Notes: generated by a model not told the origin, from the sequence alone. Numbered from the stretch's first letter, positions 1 to 14,149 are shown. The stretch: 64,000 bases of DNA from Kryptolebias marmoratus (GCF_001649575.2 NC_051444.1:20300498-20364497); one strand, 5' to 3'. A program made the numbers and translations.

Positions 1-2963
1 AGTTCAGGGAAAAAATGTTTTATGTTTATTTCTTAAATGTCAAAGTATGTTTGCAATAAGGAAACAAACTAAACAAACAAACAAACAAAAACTACAGTAA
101 AATATAAAACTGGGTTAAGAGTAATTAGTTTATTCTGTCAGATTAGGTAGCGTCAGTTGTTGTGGTATTTAGCATAGCTCTTAGCTGAGTCACCAACTAT
201 GTAGCCCTCGAAAGGAAACATGGCTCCTGCTGACATCCTGCATCTTTCCTGATCTTACCTCTGCACAGCATCATGACCCAGGTCCTTTCATTTTCTGCTG
301 TGGCTGACACTTCCTCTGTGCCTGTAGGTCAACTGAGGCCAAGTCTGTCAGGTCTTCCGTTTTGAATCTTCAGCAAACACATTACTCTCAACTATCCTTC
401 ACAAAGGGAGCTCTACATTACACATACAGTACTATCTATGTTATCGGTTTACCTTTTCTAATCCTAATAAAGACGTAACGGTAGGAACCAACATCCAAAC
501 ATTTTAAATACAGTCAGATTATCATCCAAAGCTCCACATTTCTACTCGTGTATTGTAGAATATTGCCCATAACAACGTGATTCACAGTTTGCACTTAGAT
601 GTTGTTGTGTCTACGATTTGTAGGACATTCAAACTTCAGTTTGTCATTTAACTATAGCAAAGCTGTGAAAAATGCAACAAAAATAATGATAAAAAGTGTC
701 TCTAAACTTTTCTCAGTAATGTTCTTCAATAAGCCTGATAAGAATGAAGAATTCTGTTGCATTAAAACCCTTAAGACATTGATTTTTTGTTTGTTTGTTT
801 GTTTGGTTTGATTTTTGAATTATATGACAACTGCTTTCAATGTAATTTCTAACGAAACATCACTGTGTGAGTTTGACTCTCATAATGAACATGGACTTAT
901 TAAAATATTTATCCTGCAAAGATGAATGACATCACGGGTCATACATATTGACACCCTCATACCTATATTTTAACATTGCATATTAAATAAAATGAACTTC
1001 TATAAGAGTTTACCAGTTTTGCAAGTTAAGTTTAAACTGCAACATGAATCTAATAAATTTAGGCACATCATATTTGATGTATATAAAGTGTACAGTAGTA
1101 ACTACAGTTCTTACACTGTTTTTCTCCGTGCTGTGACACAGTTGGTGCTGTCAGTAATAAGACTGCAGGGCACATCAGACAAACAAGTCTTCTGCTGACA
1201 CAGTTGTTTTTTTCTAGTTTCATTTTGTACATTTTTGTCTTTCATCTACTTTTTCTTTTCTTTTTTTTTTTTGACAGTGGTGACATTCTAACATTGATTG
1301 CAGAGTCATTTCATGCTGCACTCCTGTTGGTAGGTCAGCGACTGTGGGTCGGTGCAGCAGTCACATTGAAAGAGAGAGAGAGCCAGTCTGATTTTCGAAC
1401 ACTGAAATAATTTTGGCCCAGACTTTTGTGTCCCTGATACCAAATGAATCTGCATGAATTCAAAAGGACAAGGAAAAAAAAAAGAAAACCTTTTCAAATA
1501 ATGGAAAAAGTCAAGTGTGTTTGTGTATCTGTATATAAAACAGGGAGCAAGAATTTGCAGTTATTGCTCGGTAAATATTGAACCCAGGTAATGCAGAGAA
1601 AGTCGACTTTGTTGTCTTTGATATATCTGAGTTTTCTAACCTCTGCCCTTGATGCTCTGAAACTTTCTTGCCTTAATCCCAATGAGCATTGATTCAGCTA
1701 AATTATTTATCTAACTCTCCCTCGCCCTCTCTCTGACACACACACTCCTATAAACTTGAAAATTTGCTCTATAAATATATACTACTTCTACTTAGCACGG
1801 ATGAGGCTTTCGCAGAGGTTCCCTGTAGATAAGCCCATAAAAGTGGAGTGCATTAGGACTCTTAAGGAGCTATGCATGATGCATGCTGCTGTCTTGAATC
1901 CTGTTCCAAAAACTATATGATAATACATTTCCTAGACTACTCGCGGAGTTATCCATGACCTTTAAAACAGAAAAAAAGATGCCAACAAAAGGAAGGCTAC
2001 CACAGTGGAAAAGAACTGTTGTGTAATAAAATAAATGGAAAATTTAAGGAATATGTGTATTTTGGACTTTGTCTGAAGTTGTAGTATTAGCTCGTGCTGC
2101 TTTTCTGGGACTCCAGAGCTGAAATATTCATCCTCTTTGCAGCAGATTCTTGTTAAGGTTAGAACTTAAAAGCCAGAGCACCTAGTTGGGATTTTCACTG
2201 AACTCTTTTTTCACATAAAAAAAAAGCAGTAAAGTAATTTCAACTGTTTTCACAAATGGCAATAAAATAATGCTATGGCTTTTTTTAACCATTTTGGAAG
2301 CCTGGTATCAGTTTCTGCACACATGTAGAATTTGCCAGTTTTTTTTTTTTTCTTTTTCTAAAGGTAACTTAGATTGAAAATAATGACTACTTGGATCATA
2401 AAATTATTTTAACACTACAATAAAAGTTTGAATAGCCAGTTGTCTTCATGTTTCATGATCATGCATTGATTCACAGCTGTGTCGCTATCAGCTGGTATAA
2501 CCTGGTACTTATCTTCATCAGATTGCAACTTGATGACTTGATGAGTGTTCAGCATGAAAGGGCTTCGGAGAAAACCAAAATGTGACCATATATGTGCATA
2601 TATGTCTTTTTTGATCTGGATGACAACTTCACTACAATGTAAAAAAAAAAAGAAAAAAAAAAACAATCAGCCTGAAGCCTGTTTGCAAGTTGTTCATGAG
2701 GTCTTAAAAGGTATATTAAAAACAGTAGATTTATTACATGTGAGACTACATCCGTCTCAAGGGAGGTTTATGAAAAATCAAATATAAATCATTCTGCTTG
2801 CAAATATAAATTATTTGCTTTCATTTTAAAAACCAATTTTGGTTGTGCTTTTATTTTGAAAGCAAGCAGGTGTTTACATCAGCTGCCTCAAGTGTGCTTG
2901 CTGGTAGTAGAGTCTCTCCATTGGTAGCAGAGTTTGTGATAGATTTACAGAAGGAGTTACCAT
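1..2963. other. AT-rich DNA without a recognised gene
   Basis: It holds short A- or T-runs and scattered short frames with no protein-like character. I see no transposon structure here. Confidence 0.6.
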
Positions 2964-3440
2964 CATGTCAGCGCAAGGTAAAAAAGAATAAATAAATAAC
3001 TGATACAGAATGTTGAGTTTTTAACAAGACAGCGCTTCTAAGTGTTTATTTACTGAAGTCAGTGGCAAAGCAGTGTGCTCAGTTTGTGCAGAACAGAACA
3101 CTGTCAATTAATTCAGCACCATCAGACAAAACAAAGAAATGCAGGGCATGCATGATCAGAAGCTTTACTGCCAAAGCTGGAACAAGCAAGGAGGCCCTTT
3201 TACCAAGATTTAGGCTACACATCCAGGAATGGAGCAGTCAATACTGGCTTTGTAATATTTCTATAAACAGCAGAAAAACAGTGAGCTGCTCTCTGATGAT
3301 GAGTTTGTCAAAGAGTGTTTAGAAGACTCTGCTGCCTTAATGCACTCTGTGAAAAAAGGAGAAGAGGAAAAAAAAAGAAGACTAAGACTCTCCACACATG
3401 AGAAGACAGGAAACCAAGAAACTGACAATCACCTCAGGTG
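2964..3440 (+). pseudogene. hAT transposase N-terminal relic (BED-type finger region)
   Basis: One reading frame (position mod 3 = 1) gives SGKAVCSVC near 3,061-3,087, as in the BED zinc finger of hAT-derived proteins. After several stops it gives LSDDEFVKECLEDSAALM (about 3,289-3,342), which matches the conserved segment after the finger in the ZBED5/SCAND3-type group. The histidines of the finger are not recognisable, and the frame breaks repeatedly. It is an old, dead fragment with no visible ends. Confidence 0.45.
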
Positions 3441-3659
3441 TGCAACATGACTGCAATGCACATTTTTAAACCCAACAAAATTATATATATATTGTTAATT
3501 TGATACAGCTGTTTAAAATACTGCAAAAAATGAATGCACATTTAAAAAAAAAATATGTAAAGTTTCCATTCTCAGCATTGTATTGCCCGGTATCAATGTC
3601 TACCAACTGAACCTAATAAAAATCATATTTACAGCTAATCTATATTTGGCAGAAATGAG

Positions 3660-4245
3660 TTTAGCCCGCCGCAACAGTCCCAGATCTGTTGTGGCTCTTT
3701 GGTAAAAATAGTTGCCCACCTTAGTAATAGAGCATGATAAGTCCACAATAATTTTGAAAATCCACACAGTTTTCATAGCGAGGTCATGTTATCCTCGTGG
3801 TGGCAATGTATTGATGTCCTGAATGGTGTGTGGGAGAGGGTATTGGCAGGTTATTCATGATGTGAGCCCACACACACAGATTTAGCTTTGAAGCAGGACT
3901 ACCCATGCTGGTGTCATGCCTAGGCTATGATTGTGATTGTGAGAAGCTGTTAGAAACAACATAGCACATACTTGATACATGTGGCAGTGTGGAGATGCCA
4001 TGTGATTTACTAGCACATAACTGCTTTCTGACACAATCCAGGAAAGTTGTGCCAGATTGGGCATATAGAGTGTGGTGAGAGCACAGAACAGCATTTTGGG
4101 GACACAAACCATAGCAGGGAAAAGATACTTGATAAGAAGAGCGTAGCACCTTCATACAGATGGAGATTTTCCAAATTTGCCGTGATCCTGCCATGTTCTG
4201 TCAGGATGTGCAGATTGTGGAGAGCACTGTGAGATCATCATCCAG
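3660..4245 (+). repeat. Unassigned dispersed family X, copy 1
   Basis: It shares blocks with three other places in the window. CTAGGCTAT...GTGATTGTGA...GAAACAACATAGCACA and CTGACACAATCCAGGAAAGTTGTG match 43.68-43.88 kb. TTTTCCAAATTTGC...GCCATGTTCT...ATCATCATCCAGTGTG matches 14.3 and 44.4 kb. GTCCTGAATGGTGTGTGGGAG...GGCAG matches 25.3 kb. It is probably an ancient transposon, class unknown. Confidence 0.6.
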
Positions 4246-4803
4246 TGTGTGCGGGTGGGGGTAGGGGGTGTTATGTAGTCCTGTTTAGAAACTTGTAAAT
4301 ACCTGAATGAGATATACAAACGCAAAGATCAGAGACCTCAGAACTCTTGTAAGCAGTCCTCACTGCTTCTCTACATATAAAGATTAGTGTGCACACTCCT
4401 GTTGTACAGGGATACACTGTATGACTTTCTGGAGGGAAAAAAATGAAGAAAAGGTTTTAAAAAAATACTGCTACTTGATAAACAGGACAACTATCAGTTG
4501 TAACATCTATTTGTCATCAGGCCACTTTACAAGTTTGTATTAAAATATATATAATATTTTAGCAGACTCCTGACATTATTGTGATGCATCCTTGTTTTTT
4601 CTACAAATTGGTCTGTTTCAGATATATTTTAACACAGATTCAGGTCAAGCAACCAGTTCTCCTAAATGGCAAAGCAAAACATGCTGGTAACCTATTTGTT
4701 TAAGTTTTTAAATAAAAACATATAACATATCCTTTTTTAAATAATATTTAGATTATTTGCTAAATGTTTGTTTGAAACATTTATGACAGACAAACATTAT
4801 TAG

Positions 4804-4804
<1 letters not shown>

Positions 4805-4840
<36 letters not shown>
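4805..4840. repeat. (TG)n microsatellite, 18 units
   Basis: Uninterrupted dinucleotide tract in noncoding DNA. Confidence 0.98.
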
Positions 4841-4843
<3 letters not shown>

Positions 4844-4923
4844 CTTTCTGACTTTCACCATCAACTAGACTGCAGCTTGGCAGCCTGTGGGCGAATATAA
4901 ATTTCTAAAACCTCAAACCTGCT

Positions 4924-4928
<5 letters not shown>

Positions 4929-5016
<88 letters not shown>
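4929..5016. repeat. Compound (AT)33(GT)11 microsatellite
   Basis: AT repeats to 4,994 pass directly into GT repeats. Compound tracts of this kind usually arise by point change and slippage. The AT part could extrude a cruciform. Confidence 0.98.
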
Positions 5017-6382
5017 ATGTACTGTATATACATAAAGCTGAAATGATCAAAACACTTTCACTTTTATATTATTAGAGTTGGCTCTAAAAAAATAAGGTTA
5101 CTTGTTTACTGTCATTCTCAAGGTGCTGACTGAGAAACTACTCAACTATTAAAATAAAATAAATTATTAAAATAATAAATTTGTTGTAATTTACTTGTTT
5201 ACATTTCTTTTGAATAATATAAGCAATCTTCATGATTAAAAATAAAGATTTAGGCAAAAAAAAAATAGGTTTGGAAATTCTGGGGGAATTATACCAACAA
5301 CCCAATGAGATTTCATCACTTTCAAACTTTATAATGAAGGTGTTACAGTTTGCCAAGGTTTCGAGGTGGTGCCCTCGGGCCCACAGGGACTAAACAGATC
5401 TGAGAGCAGCAACACGAGGAACAACAGAGAGATACCTGGAAGTCAGAGTGAGAGAAAGTAGGCAAAAACAGATGCTGAAAGAGACTGCAGCCAAAGTAAT
5501 GAGCATTAGAAAAGCAGAGCAGAGATGAAAAGACTCGTTTCCATGTTTTATTCATATAGTTTGTTTTTAGCCTGTTGGCTGCCATTAACTACTGTGAATA
5601 CACATCCATATTTGTAAGAGGTTGCACTTCTTTTTTTTTTTTTAATTTATTTATTTATTTATTTTTGACACAGAAAAGTTAAGTTGAGTGGCGTTTAGTA
5701 GGACAAATTGGTTCATTTTGTGTTATTATCCTAAACAGTTAATGGGATGTTTTACACAGTTCCAATGAGTCTGGGTTAAACTGAATTCATTCTGTGAATC
5801 AATGAAACAGAAGCATGAAGAAAAAGACTGAGTAGTAGCGACTGACAGCTCCTTCCTGTACTGGGATCTACCAGGATATTCTTACCAAGACTTCCAACTA
5901 GGAAATGGAAAAATAAATAAATAAATAAAACAGGTTTATAAATAAATTATTACTATTATAAAAAGTGTTAGATTATTAATTTGAAAATCAGATTTATAAT
6001 TAATTGAATAACTACAGTCATAATCACCAAAATAACTTATCATGGAGTGGTTTTGAAGTTCTGAACGTTGGAAGTTTAACCCGACAGACTGTCTGTCTCA
6101 CAAAACCATATGGATAAAGGATAAGCTGCTTCTTAACAGATTTTTAAAAATGCGTAGCAGGTGACAAACTTAAAAGTCTGTCACAAGGGCAATTCCTGGT
6201 TTCTCTACAACCAATAAATTACCTGAATTTCTTACAGTAGCCTCAAGCTGTCTGTACAGCAGTGATTAACATGAATGATGGAGGGTCTGAACTACAATGC
6301 TGCCTCAGTAAAGTCCTGGCAAAATGGATTCAGCTGTGACTGTGATCATCTGAATCCCAAACCTTTTTGATGACTATCATCC

Positions 6383-6732
6383 TTCCATCCATCCATTTTT
6401 TATTTGTTTTAGCCTGCTTTGGTCGCAGGAAGGTGGCGTCTATCTCCATCAGCCACTGGGCAAAAGCTGAGGAAATCCTGGACAGGTCACCAATCCATTA
6501 AAAGAACCACACAGAGACAAACAAGACAGGCAACCCATTATACACACAATCAAACCTAGTAACAATTTACAGTAACTAGTTAACCTAAGATGCATGACTG
6601 TGTGAGGAAACCAGAGTACCCCAACATATTGGGAGAGAACATTCAAACTCCATGCAGAACGGCCTCAGCTGAGAGTCAAACCTGCTGCCTTCTTGCAATG
6701 CAGTGCTAACCAACTAGGTCACAGTGCAGCTT
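6383..6732 (-). mobile_element. L2-type LINE 3' end, longest copy, minus orientation
   Basis: It starts with the inverted (ATGG)n tail (CCATCCATCCATTTT). It then carries the CCTGGACAGGTCACCAATCC landmark, a GTGAGGAAACCAGAGTACCC block, and the closing part with GTGCTAACCAACTAGGTCAC. The longest and best-preserved stretch of this family here, about 350 bp. Confidence 0.75.
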
Positions 6733-9700
6733 AATGAGTAACAACACAGAAAATATTAAGCTCCTCAAGTACCATCATTATGTTAGGCATTATAAAAACA
6801 ATAGTTCACAGTCAGAAAACAAGATTGCATCCATATTAAACACAAACAACCAAATTGGCCGAACTCCTGCTATCATCCCTGAACTCAAGACAAATTTGAG
6901 AAAACTTCAGTCAAAATTCCTCCCTGTTTCCCACCTTGTCTTGCAAGCAGGCCCTGTTGAGATTTCACCGGTGCTGCATAAGCACATTGGTTAACTCTCA
7001 TTCCAGGTCCAGTAAGATTTTTGGAATAGTATCCATTCCATCTTTGTTTTGAGTCATTTTTGTTTTGAGCCAAGATTGTAATGAGCTTGAACCGCTTATC
7101 TTTTTGGCTATCTCTACTTTACATCACAGAGCAGCTTATGACACTTAATTGGCTCGTTACTGAACTTGTAAATAGTTGAGATCAAAATTTCGTCTGAGAA
7201 CCACTGGAGGAATCCAGTAAAAAAAAAAAAGCCAAACTAAAGAAGCTTGAATAAACCTGCTGATTAAAAATTAGTAGTCAGTTCCATCCAAAGCTTTGAT
7301 TGATGTTGTTCATTATTCAATTCTTTGATATCCCAGATTTTCCTCTTCAGGTTCTGTGTAAGTTCAGTTAAAAAGGGGGGGGGGTTCACATGCTTTTCAC
7401 TGTTCTTCCACACAACATATACCAAATGCTCAAATAAAGTTATAGGGAATAAAAACTAATTGCCCCTACAAGACAAGAGAGGACTGATGCACAAAACTGT
7501 TAAAACTGTTTAACTTCTGCTTGGGGCATCCCTGCTAAATACTGTAGGTGGTATTTCTTACAGTCCAAGCCAAATGATAATAAAGGCTAATCTTTTCAGT
7601 TCAACTGAAAACAGGCAGTCAAAGTTTAAAAGGAAAAACAAATAAAAATGGAGGACACTGCAGTTTTAATTGAGGTGTGGGACAGTGTGATTGGTATGCA
7701 GCAGTAGTGGATATGCAATCAGGTTGGATGGTCAATAAAAGCGTCAAAACTGACTTATCTGTTTAAGATGAGAAATAGCTTTTTTTTCCATTTTAAATTA
7801 CTAAATGAACAAGCTCACTCATGACGCCAAACTCTTCTGTAAGACTTGATGTCAGATTTGTCAACATCAATGAAAGTGCATTGAGTAATAAGTTTTTTTT
7901 GTTTGTTTTTTCAATTATCTTTCAACTACAAAAGAGACAAAAAATACAGCTTCATGTCTTTTTCACGTCCCATTTTTTGCGACACACATTATTTGCACTT
8001 TTTTGTGCTCCCTCAGGAAAGGCAGCCTACCAGGAGTACATTATTTTTTTATGATTCAAGATGTAGTTGTCACAAGAAGTAGAAATGTAGACACTTCCCA
8101 GGAGGCAGTTGGATCAAGAGAAATCTATTGAACCAAACGCAGAGTGGCCCCAAAAATAACAGAAACAAAACCGAAATGCAAAACTGGAATGAGCCGTATG
8201 GACTGCCATGGAGGCATCACTGCCAACAAGGAGCTGGCACAGTGTGAAAGGCAGGAGCCTAACTACTGTCTGAGATAATGAACTGATGAAACACAGGTGC
8301 AGGGTAATAAGAAACGGAATCCAGGTGAATAAAAGGCATGAAGCAAAATTAAAAGCAAGTCAAGCAAATATTATCTGGACTGTAAACTGTAGTTTTGCAA
8401 AGACAAAGTTTACAGGGAAGCAGAGGTGAATAAGAATAATGAACAAAAAGAAAAATACCTAAAAACAATCTCAAGAGTAAAAGAAACAACTTTGCAATAA
8501 AAAATGGCCTTTGACAGAAGGTTAGTAATGAAAACCAAGATACAATATACGATCAATATCAAGACATTTGAAGAATTGAGAAATCTTCATATTGCAGGTT
8601 TATTATACTGTTTTTTTAGACAAAAGTGTGTAAATAATACACAGCAGGGGCATAATGGCAACCAAGGTTTTAATTACTTTCATTGACAAATATGGTATAA
8701 TACAAACAGACCAATTACTTTTCTTACAGTCATGCAAAAATATCAGGCTTAAAAATCAATCTCTAAGATGATTAAAATTCTACTTAAAGGGAATAAATTT
8801 GTACTTCTCTTTGAGACATCCAAGACTGTATGAATAAAATAAATAGGTGAAGCAGAAATTCAGGTCAAACACAAGCACAAAGGTTAGGTTAAAAAATACA
8901 AAACAAAACTTTGTTTTTATTTAATTTATTTATTTTATCGGTAGCTTTGCATTTGAACTCAAAATAAGTTCAGAACAGACTTAGAAATCAGTTCCTTTTT
9001 TTTTTTCTGACAGAACAGGGGGTGGGGGGGATTAACAACATCGGGTGGTACCTATCAGATGTTGTGTTCAGATTGGTTCTGAGTTTTAACAGGTTTGTTA
9101 TATGTCAATGTGTGTTCTCTTGGACTTTTTTTCATTTCTCTCTGTATAAATTGCAGCAGATGTCACAAAAAATGAAAAGGTCAAAACACAGAAAGAAAAG
9201 AAAAAAAAAATCATTCTTTTACTGAAAATGCTGTATTTATTTGGATCTTCAAGACAAGCGGTGGCACGCACAACAAGAAGGAACACATAAGGAGATAAAT
9301 ACAAACTCACAGTAAAAGTGTTTTGTTACACAATCAGTCTGGAAGTAGCTTTTTTTGGTTGTTTGCGACAAAGTATTAAAAAGAAAACACAACAAAATAA
9401 AACAAGCCAAATATAAAGCCTCACCAAGACAAAGACCTGCGCCTGTTAAATCTGAACTCAACTTGCTGCTGGAACAGAGTGACATGCTTCAGATAAGATG
9501 GGCCCACTCTGCACTATATTATCTTACCTGCACAAGCACAGTCATAGTTTATGCTTGCAGCATCAGTGCACCTGTCATATGCTGAAGCAGTCTGTCTCAG
9601 CCTCAGTTTTAATATCCTCAGCCATCCCCCTCCCCGTAACCTACAACAGATTTATCAAACTAAGTTTTCTTAGAGGCACAAACTGTTTAAAACACGTTGT

Positions 9701-9984
9701 ATGATCGACAGATTACCTAAAAATAAACCCACTTGATAACAATAAATAAATAAGATATGCTTTATATTTTCTTCTCTTTCCCTGGAATAAATTATGTTTT
9801 ATTCAACAAAAGTTTGAGACAACCGAGGAAAGATGGTTTGGGGACAATTTCACAGCCTTATTTTTAGACTGTTTATTTCACACAGGAAGTGAGTGGACTC
9901 ATGGTTTTCCCTGTGCAGTGTCAGTCTGTTACTGGTAACACACACATATACACATACACATGCACACACACACGCTCAGCTAGC
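6733..9984. other. AT-rich DNA, no recognised gene
   Basis: A G10 run lies at about 7,377. A segment at about 8,085-8,340, with GATGAAACACAGGTGCAGGG, has the look of a dispersed fish repeat, but I cannot name it. No exon is visible. Confidence 0.5.
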
Positions 9985-10165
9985 AATTTAGAATCTACAG
10001 TTAACCTCCACATCAATGGCACATGTGAGAAAACTAGAGGGTCCTGAACAAATTATTGCAGGCACTGAAAGAACACACAGAGTCCACATTAAAAGACCCC
10101 AACCTGCTTCACTGGCACTAAAACTTAGAGTCTTCCATGCTGTGAGGAAACAATGATAATGATTG
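9985..10165 (-). mobile_element. L2-type LINE 3' end, strongly diverged fragment
   Basis: It follows a (CA)n-like stretch. The order of blocks (TAGCAATTTAGAATCTACAG, GTGAGAAAACTAGAGG, AACACACAGAGTCCACA) matches the middle of the 6.4-kb copy with many substitutions. Confidence 0.5.
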
Positions 10166-13100
10166 AGTCACCAAGCTGGGTTTTCTTCTCTATTATACCA
10201 CAAATTAAAAAGATTTGCACCTAACATTGTCCAAACATTTATGATTTTGACATTTCAACAATAAAACACACGCTGCACATACATTAATGCTCAGTCATAC
10301 ATACGTTAATGTTTCTATTCCATGTTGAGCAAAGAAAAAAAAAATGTCTCTGTCATTGTAAGAAAACTCAACAGGTGCTACTCTTTTCATCTCAACTATT
10401 AGCGAGGTCAAACGGTGTCGCTGGGAAACAAAGCACCGCTCGCAGGTAGCTTTTCAGTCCATCCCCCAGGTGTCGGATGGCAGAGGTGGGCACAGAGAAC
10501 CACCAGCTCCATTACTTTGTACAAACAAGAAAACCAAGGAAAAGTTTTCATCAAAAGAACTTCTTCAAAAATAGCTTCAGGACAAAAAGTACACACTTGT
10601 GTTATACGATGCTGAAATGACTGACACCATCTCCATCGCAGATGGTATCCTCAATTATTTATGGTGACTATGTTGTCAAATGTCACATTATCATCTGCTC
10701 AATAGCTCTTCTGCAGTACACACCAGAACGATTTTTCAAAGAAAGTGCTGAAAAGTGCCCACATTTTTGTTTAAAAACAGAATCATTAGAAAGGACATTT
10801 TTCCTCTGACAGTATAGATAGGATGGGAGCTGCAATTAGTTGGATTATAAGTGGTCGATTATATACTGTATGTGGGAATGCAGGAGATACTTCAAAAAAA
10901 AAAAAAAGTGAAAAGTGAAACTTCTAGAGTTTCTTTACCTACAACAAAGACGGTCTGTCAAAAAATAAATCCCCACCAAAAGACTGAAAGCATTTGTTGC
11001 AAGTCTGCCTATGCTGATGGCTGTATGTTGAGATATAAATCTCTGCACAGAACCAAACCATTGTGTTTGTCAGGTTTTCAGAGATTTTTCAGCCCATTAA
11101 AATGTGGCTCACAAGTTATATATTAGAACATGACAAACACAGTTGTGGAAAGAAAAAAATACCATCTAACTCAAGCAGGCTGAAGGAATCTCAAAGAGAC
11201 AAACTGTTGATCTTTTTATTGGTCATTTTTCATTTTATATGAGTAAAATTATATGTCAATGTGAGTGAAAACGACAAAAGATTTGCATCGAGATCCATTT
11301 CACCTTCTATAATAGTAAAATGGCTTATATGATATCCTTTCTTAACAAATCACTTTATAAATTCTCTTGGTTTTGTCTTTACTGTTGTTGTTGGCATGTT
11401 GGTGCAAATCAAAATATCTTTCAAAAGATTTTAGAACCGTATTGAAACATGTTTGGCAGCTTGAGCAGGCACATTGACATAAGATGTTTCAGCAAAAGTT
11501 TTTTCCTGCAGATAAGAAAACAGGCAGTAGTGATTAACCGGCAGCATTGATGGTTATTTTGCGTCCAATTTCTCTGAAAAAGACAACCGATCTCCCACTT
11601 TCTTCAGTCTCAAATTTGACGTTTTGACGAGCTTTGCCAGCACATAGACTGATAGCAATTCTCTCAGAGGATCCTACCGACAGTACTCTTTAAATTTGTC
11701 AAAAGTGAGCATCTTATGAAAGACCATGCTTATTTCTTTTTTGACTGGAGGCCAACTCTGCAAGTTTTGGCAGCTGCCTCGCTTCGTAAACTGAGGCGCA
11801 AACCCAAATTGGCAGCTGAAAATGTGAGAGAAAACGTTAGCTCTTCTGGTTGGCAATTTCTGAATGACAAGCGAGGGGAGGGTGGATGTCTGCTGATAGT
11901 GTGTCGTTATATCTCCTCTTTCTTTTTTTTTTTTTAAACCTTCCGTCTCACATGTTAAGCCTCAGTCTGTGCCTGCCACACAACCTAAGGATAGCACAGC
12001 ACTCAGCAGGCATCTGAGGGATGGTGCGTAGGTGAGAGTGTGTGGCTGATGGGAGTGTGTTTGTGTGCTTTTCTGTATGTTGCTGGGCTTGGTTGCTGAG
12101 AGGGATGCTGAAAAGAGAGACGCTGGGAGGTAGAGGAATATGTGTATGTGTGCACGTTGGGTGGAAGAGAGCGCGAGTGTGCGTGGGGGGGGGGGGGGGG
12201 NNNNNNNNNNNNNNNNNNNNNNNATCTAGTTCCCTCAGCAGCCTCTCGCTGAGCATCTTAGCTTGATAAACAAAGATTGGAAGAAGGTAGCAAATGCCTG
12301 CAGGAGAGAAATCCAGTGAAATCAAAGCTCGCTTTCACTGTGCTTTCTCCTTCTCTCTATCTCACACGCATTCACAGATGCAAACGCAAAAAAAAAAAAA
12401 AAGAATGCACAAAGAGGGAGACACAATCACAACTGAGTAGACCTATGAGTACAAATACAGCCAAGCTCACCCACATACTCACAGAAAGTTTTTTTTTTTT
12501 CTATTTTGTTTTCTCCATGAAAGCCACCTGGCTGGCAAGAGTGTAACTTGGTAGACAACCCAGCTGAGTGATCTTTAGGGCAGGAAGACTCATAGACAGA
12601 GAGAAGAAGGTGCAACACAGAGACCAGAGGAAGATACAAAAGAGAAGTGGCAGAGACGGTAACTTTTTTGACAGACTCGGGCAAACCCGGGGAACAAAAC
12701 AGATAAGAAAGGTTAAGCAAGGGGAAGCGCGACGGAGGAATGCAACAAAAGAGCCGGGTGAGAGGCTGAAAGATCAATGACCCAATGAAGAGAAAGGGTC
12801 AAAGATGAGAGATGCAATAAAAGAGAACAGACAGAAAAAAGAGAACAAAGTGAGTGTGGCAAAGATGTGAACAGAAATGATGAAAAAGCTGACTGTAGGA
12901 AGGAAGTGACAGAGCAATATTCTCTGGACATGAGGAGAATATATAGTCAGAGATAAAGTGAGGGTACAGTCACTTGACCAGGCACTGAGCCAGACCTGCA
13001 AATACAGTTATAATAGAAATGCAGTGTTTATAAATTGATTACTTTAATCTTTAATCTTTAATCACAATACTTTTTATACTGAAATAAAAACTTAGCAAGC

Positions 13101-14149
13101 AGCACTGCTTTAGATTTTCTTTTTTTTCTATATACTATAATATCTATTCTTTAACTTAGTGTTAAAAAGAAAAAAAACAAGACTAGATCAAATGTTAAAA
13201 CAATATGGCAAAATGTAGAAAATAGTGTGAATCTATCAAATCATTATGAAGATGTGTTTATAGTGTTTTAATTTAGAGGAATAACCACATGTTTAACTTA
13301 ATCCTAAAAGTACATTTAAAAAAAAACATTATAAAACTATTGCTCATTGCAATTACAGTTAAACAGTCAGCAAGGCCTAACAAAGCATGCAATATGCAAG
13401 TATTACATCAAAACACAAAGAAAACGGAAGAAAAAGCACTTCCATGGAAATATTTTGATTTATTGCAGCACAAAAAGCAGAACTGCCAGTAAAAAAGAAA
13501 AAAAAAAAAAACACTAATTGGGTCTTTGTTTCTATATCTCAACAAAGAGAAGAAAAAAAATCAGCAAAGCCATTTATTGATTGTAGAGAACAAAACATTT
13601 TAATTTGGTTCCAAAATGTAGCAAACATCTGGTACTAGTTCAGTTCGAATCACTTTTTCATAATTTAAAATGCAAAAATATCACACGGAAACCATGGCAA
13701 CTCAATTTAAAGCTGAGATACAAATTTTCACTTCAGCATAAAAGTAATATAAGTAGTCACTTGTGGAATTACTTTTTGATAAGAAGAAGCAATGTGGTTG
13801 ATTTGCGCAGCAACAATAATAGTAACACCTTGTATTTATAGTCAAGCCCTACAAAGTAATGTAATTTTATAATAATACACAAGTTAAAAATTAGACTGAG
13901 TGATGATAGAAATTGTCTTAGGATTTCTGTATCTTAGAACTGGAAAGAATGAGAACTACAAAGTGATGGAACCTGAATGTAGAAGCCCCTGTCTCTCCCT
14001 GTCTACAACTTGGACATGGACATGGACAGCTGCTTGGTGTCAAAAGAGTGAAAATTTCAGGCAAATGTTCATAAAGGGATTTGAGGTATCTGTTTGTGTC
14101 AGATGGAGTTTGTAAAGCCAGCTTAAGACAATGTTCTGAGCGGCAGGAA
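10166..14149. other. Noncoding DNA with purine-rich tracts and a small gap
   Basis: From 12,330 to 12,940 the + strand is purine-rich with many AGAGA and GAAG repeats. The poly-G run and gap lie at 12,185-12,223. The open frames here are low-complexity. Confidence 0.55.
12201..12223. other. Small assembly gap (23 N) after a poly-G run
   Basis: Preceded directly by 16 G bases (12,185-12,200). A homopolymer or secondary-structure dropout is the probable cause, so base calls nearby should be treated with caution. Confidence 0.99.

Larger units (their letters stand above)
4246..6382. other. AT-rich DNA with microsatellites
   Basis: Apart from the two dinucleotide tracts there is a (TTTA)n-like stretch near 5,640-5,665 and an (AATA)n near 5,910-5,930. 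No gene is visible. Confidence 0.6.

Noticed and set aside
8085..8340. Possible dispersed fish repeat with GATGAAACACAGGTGCAGGG
   Set aside because: Looks familiar as a repeat, but ends, family and other copies could not be defined, so not called as an element.
11948..12325. A 125-codon minus-strand frame with Pro and His/Thr runs
   Set aside because: It spans the N gap and the poly-G/GT-rich tract.
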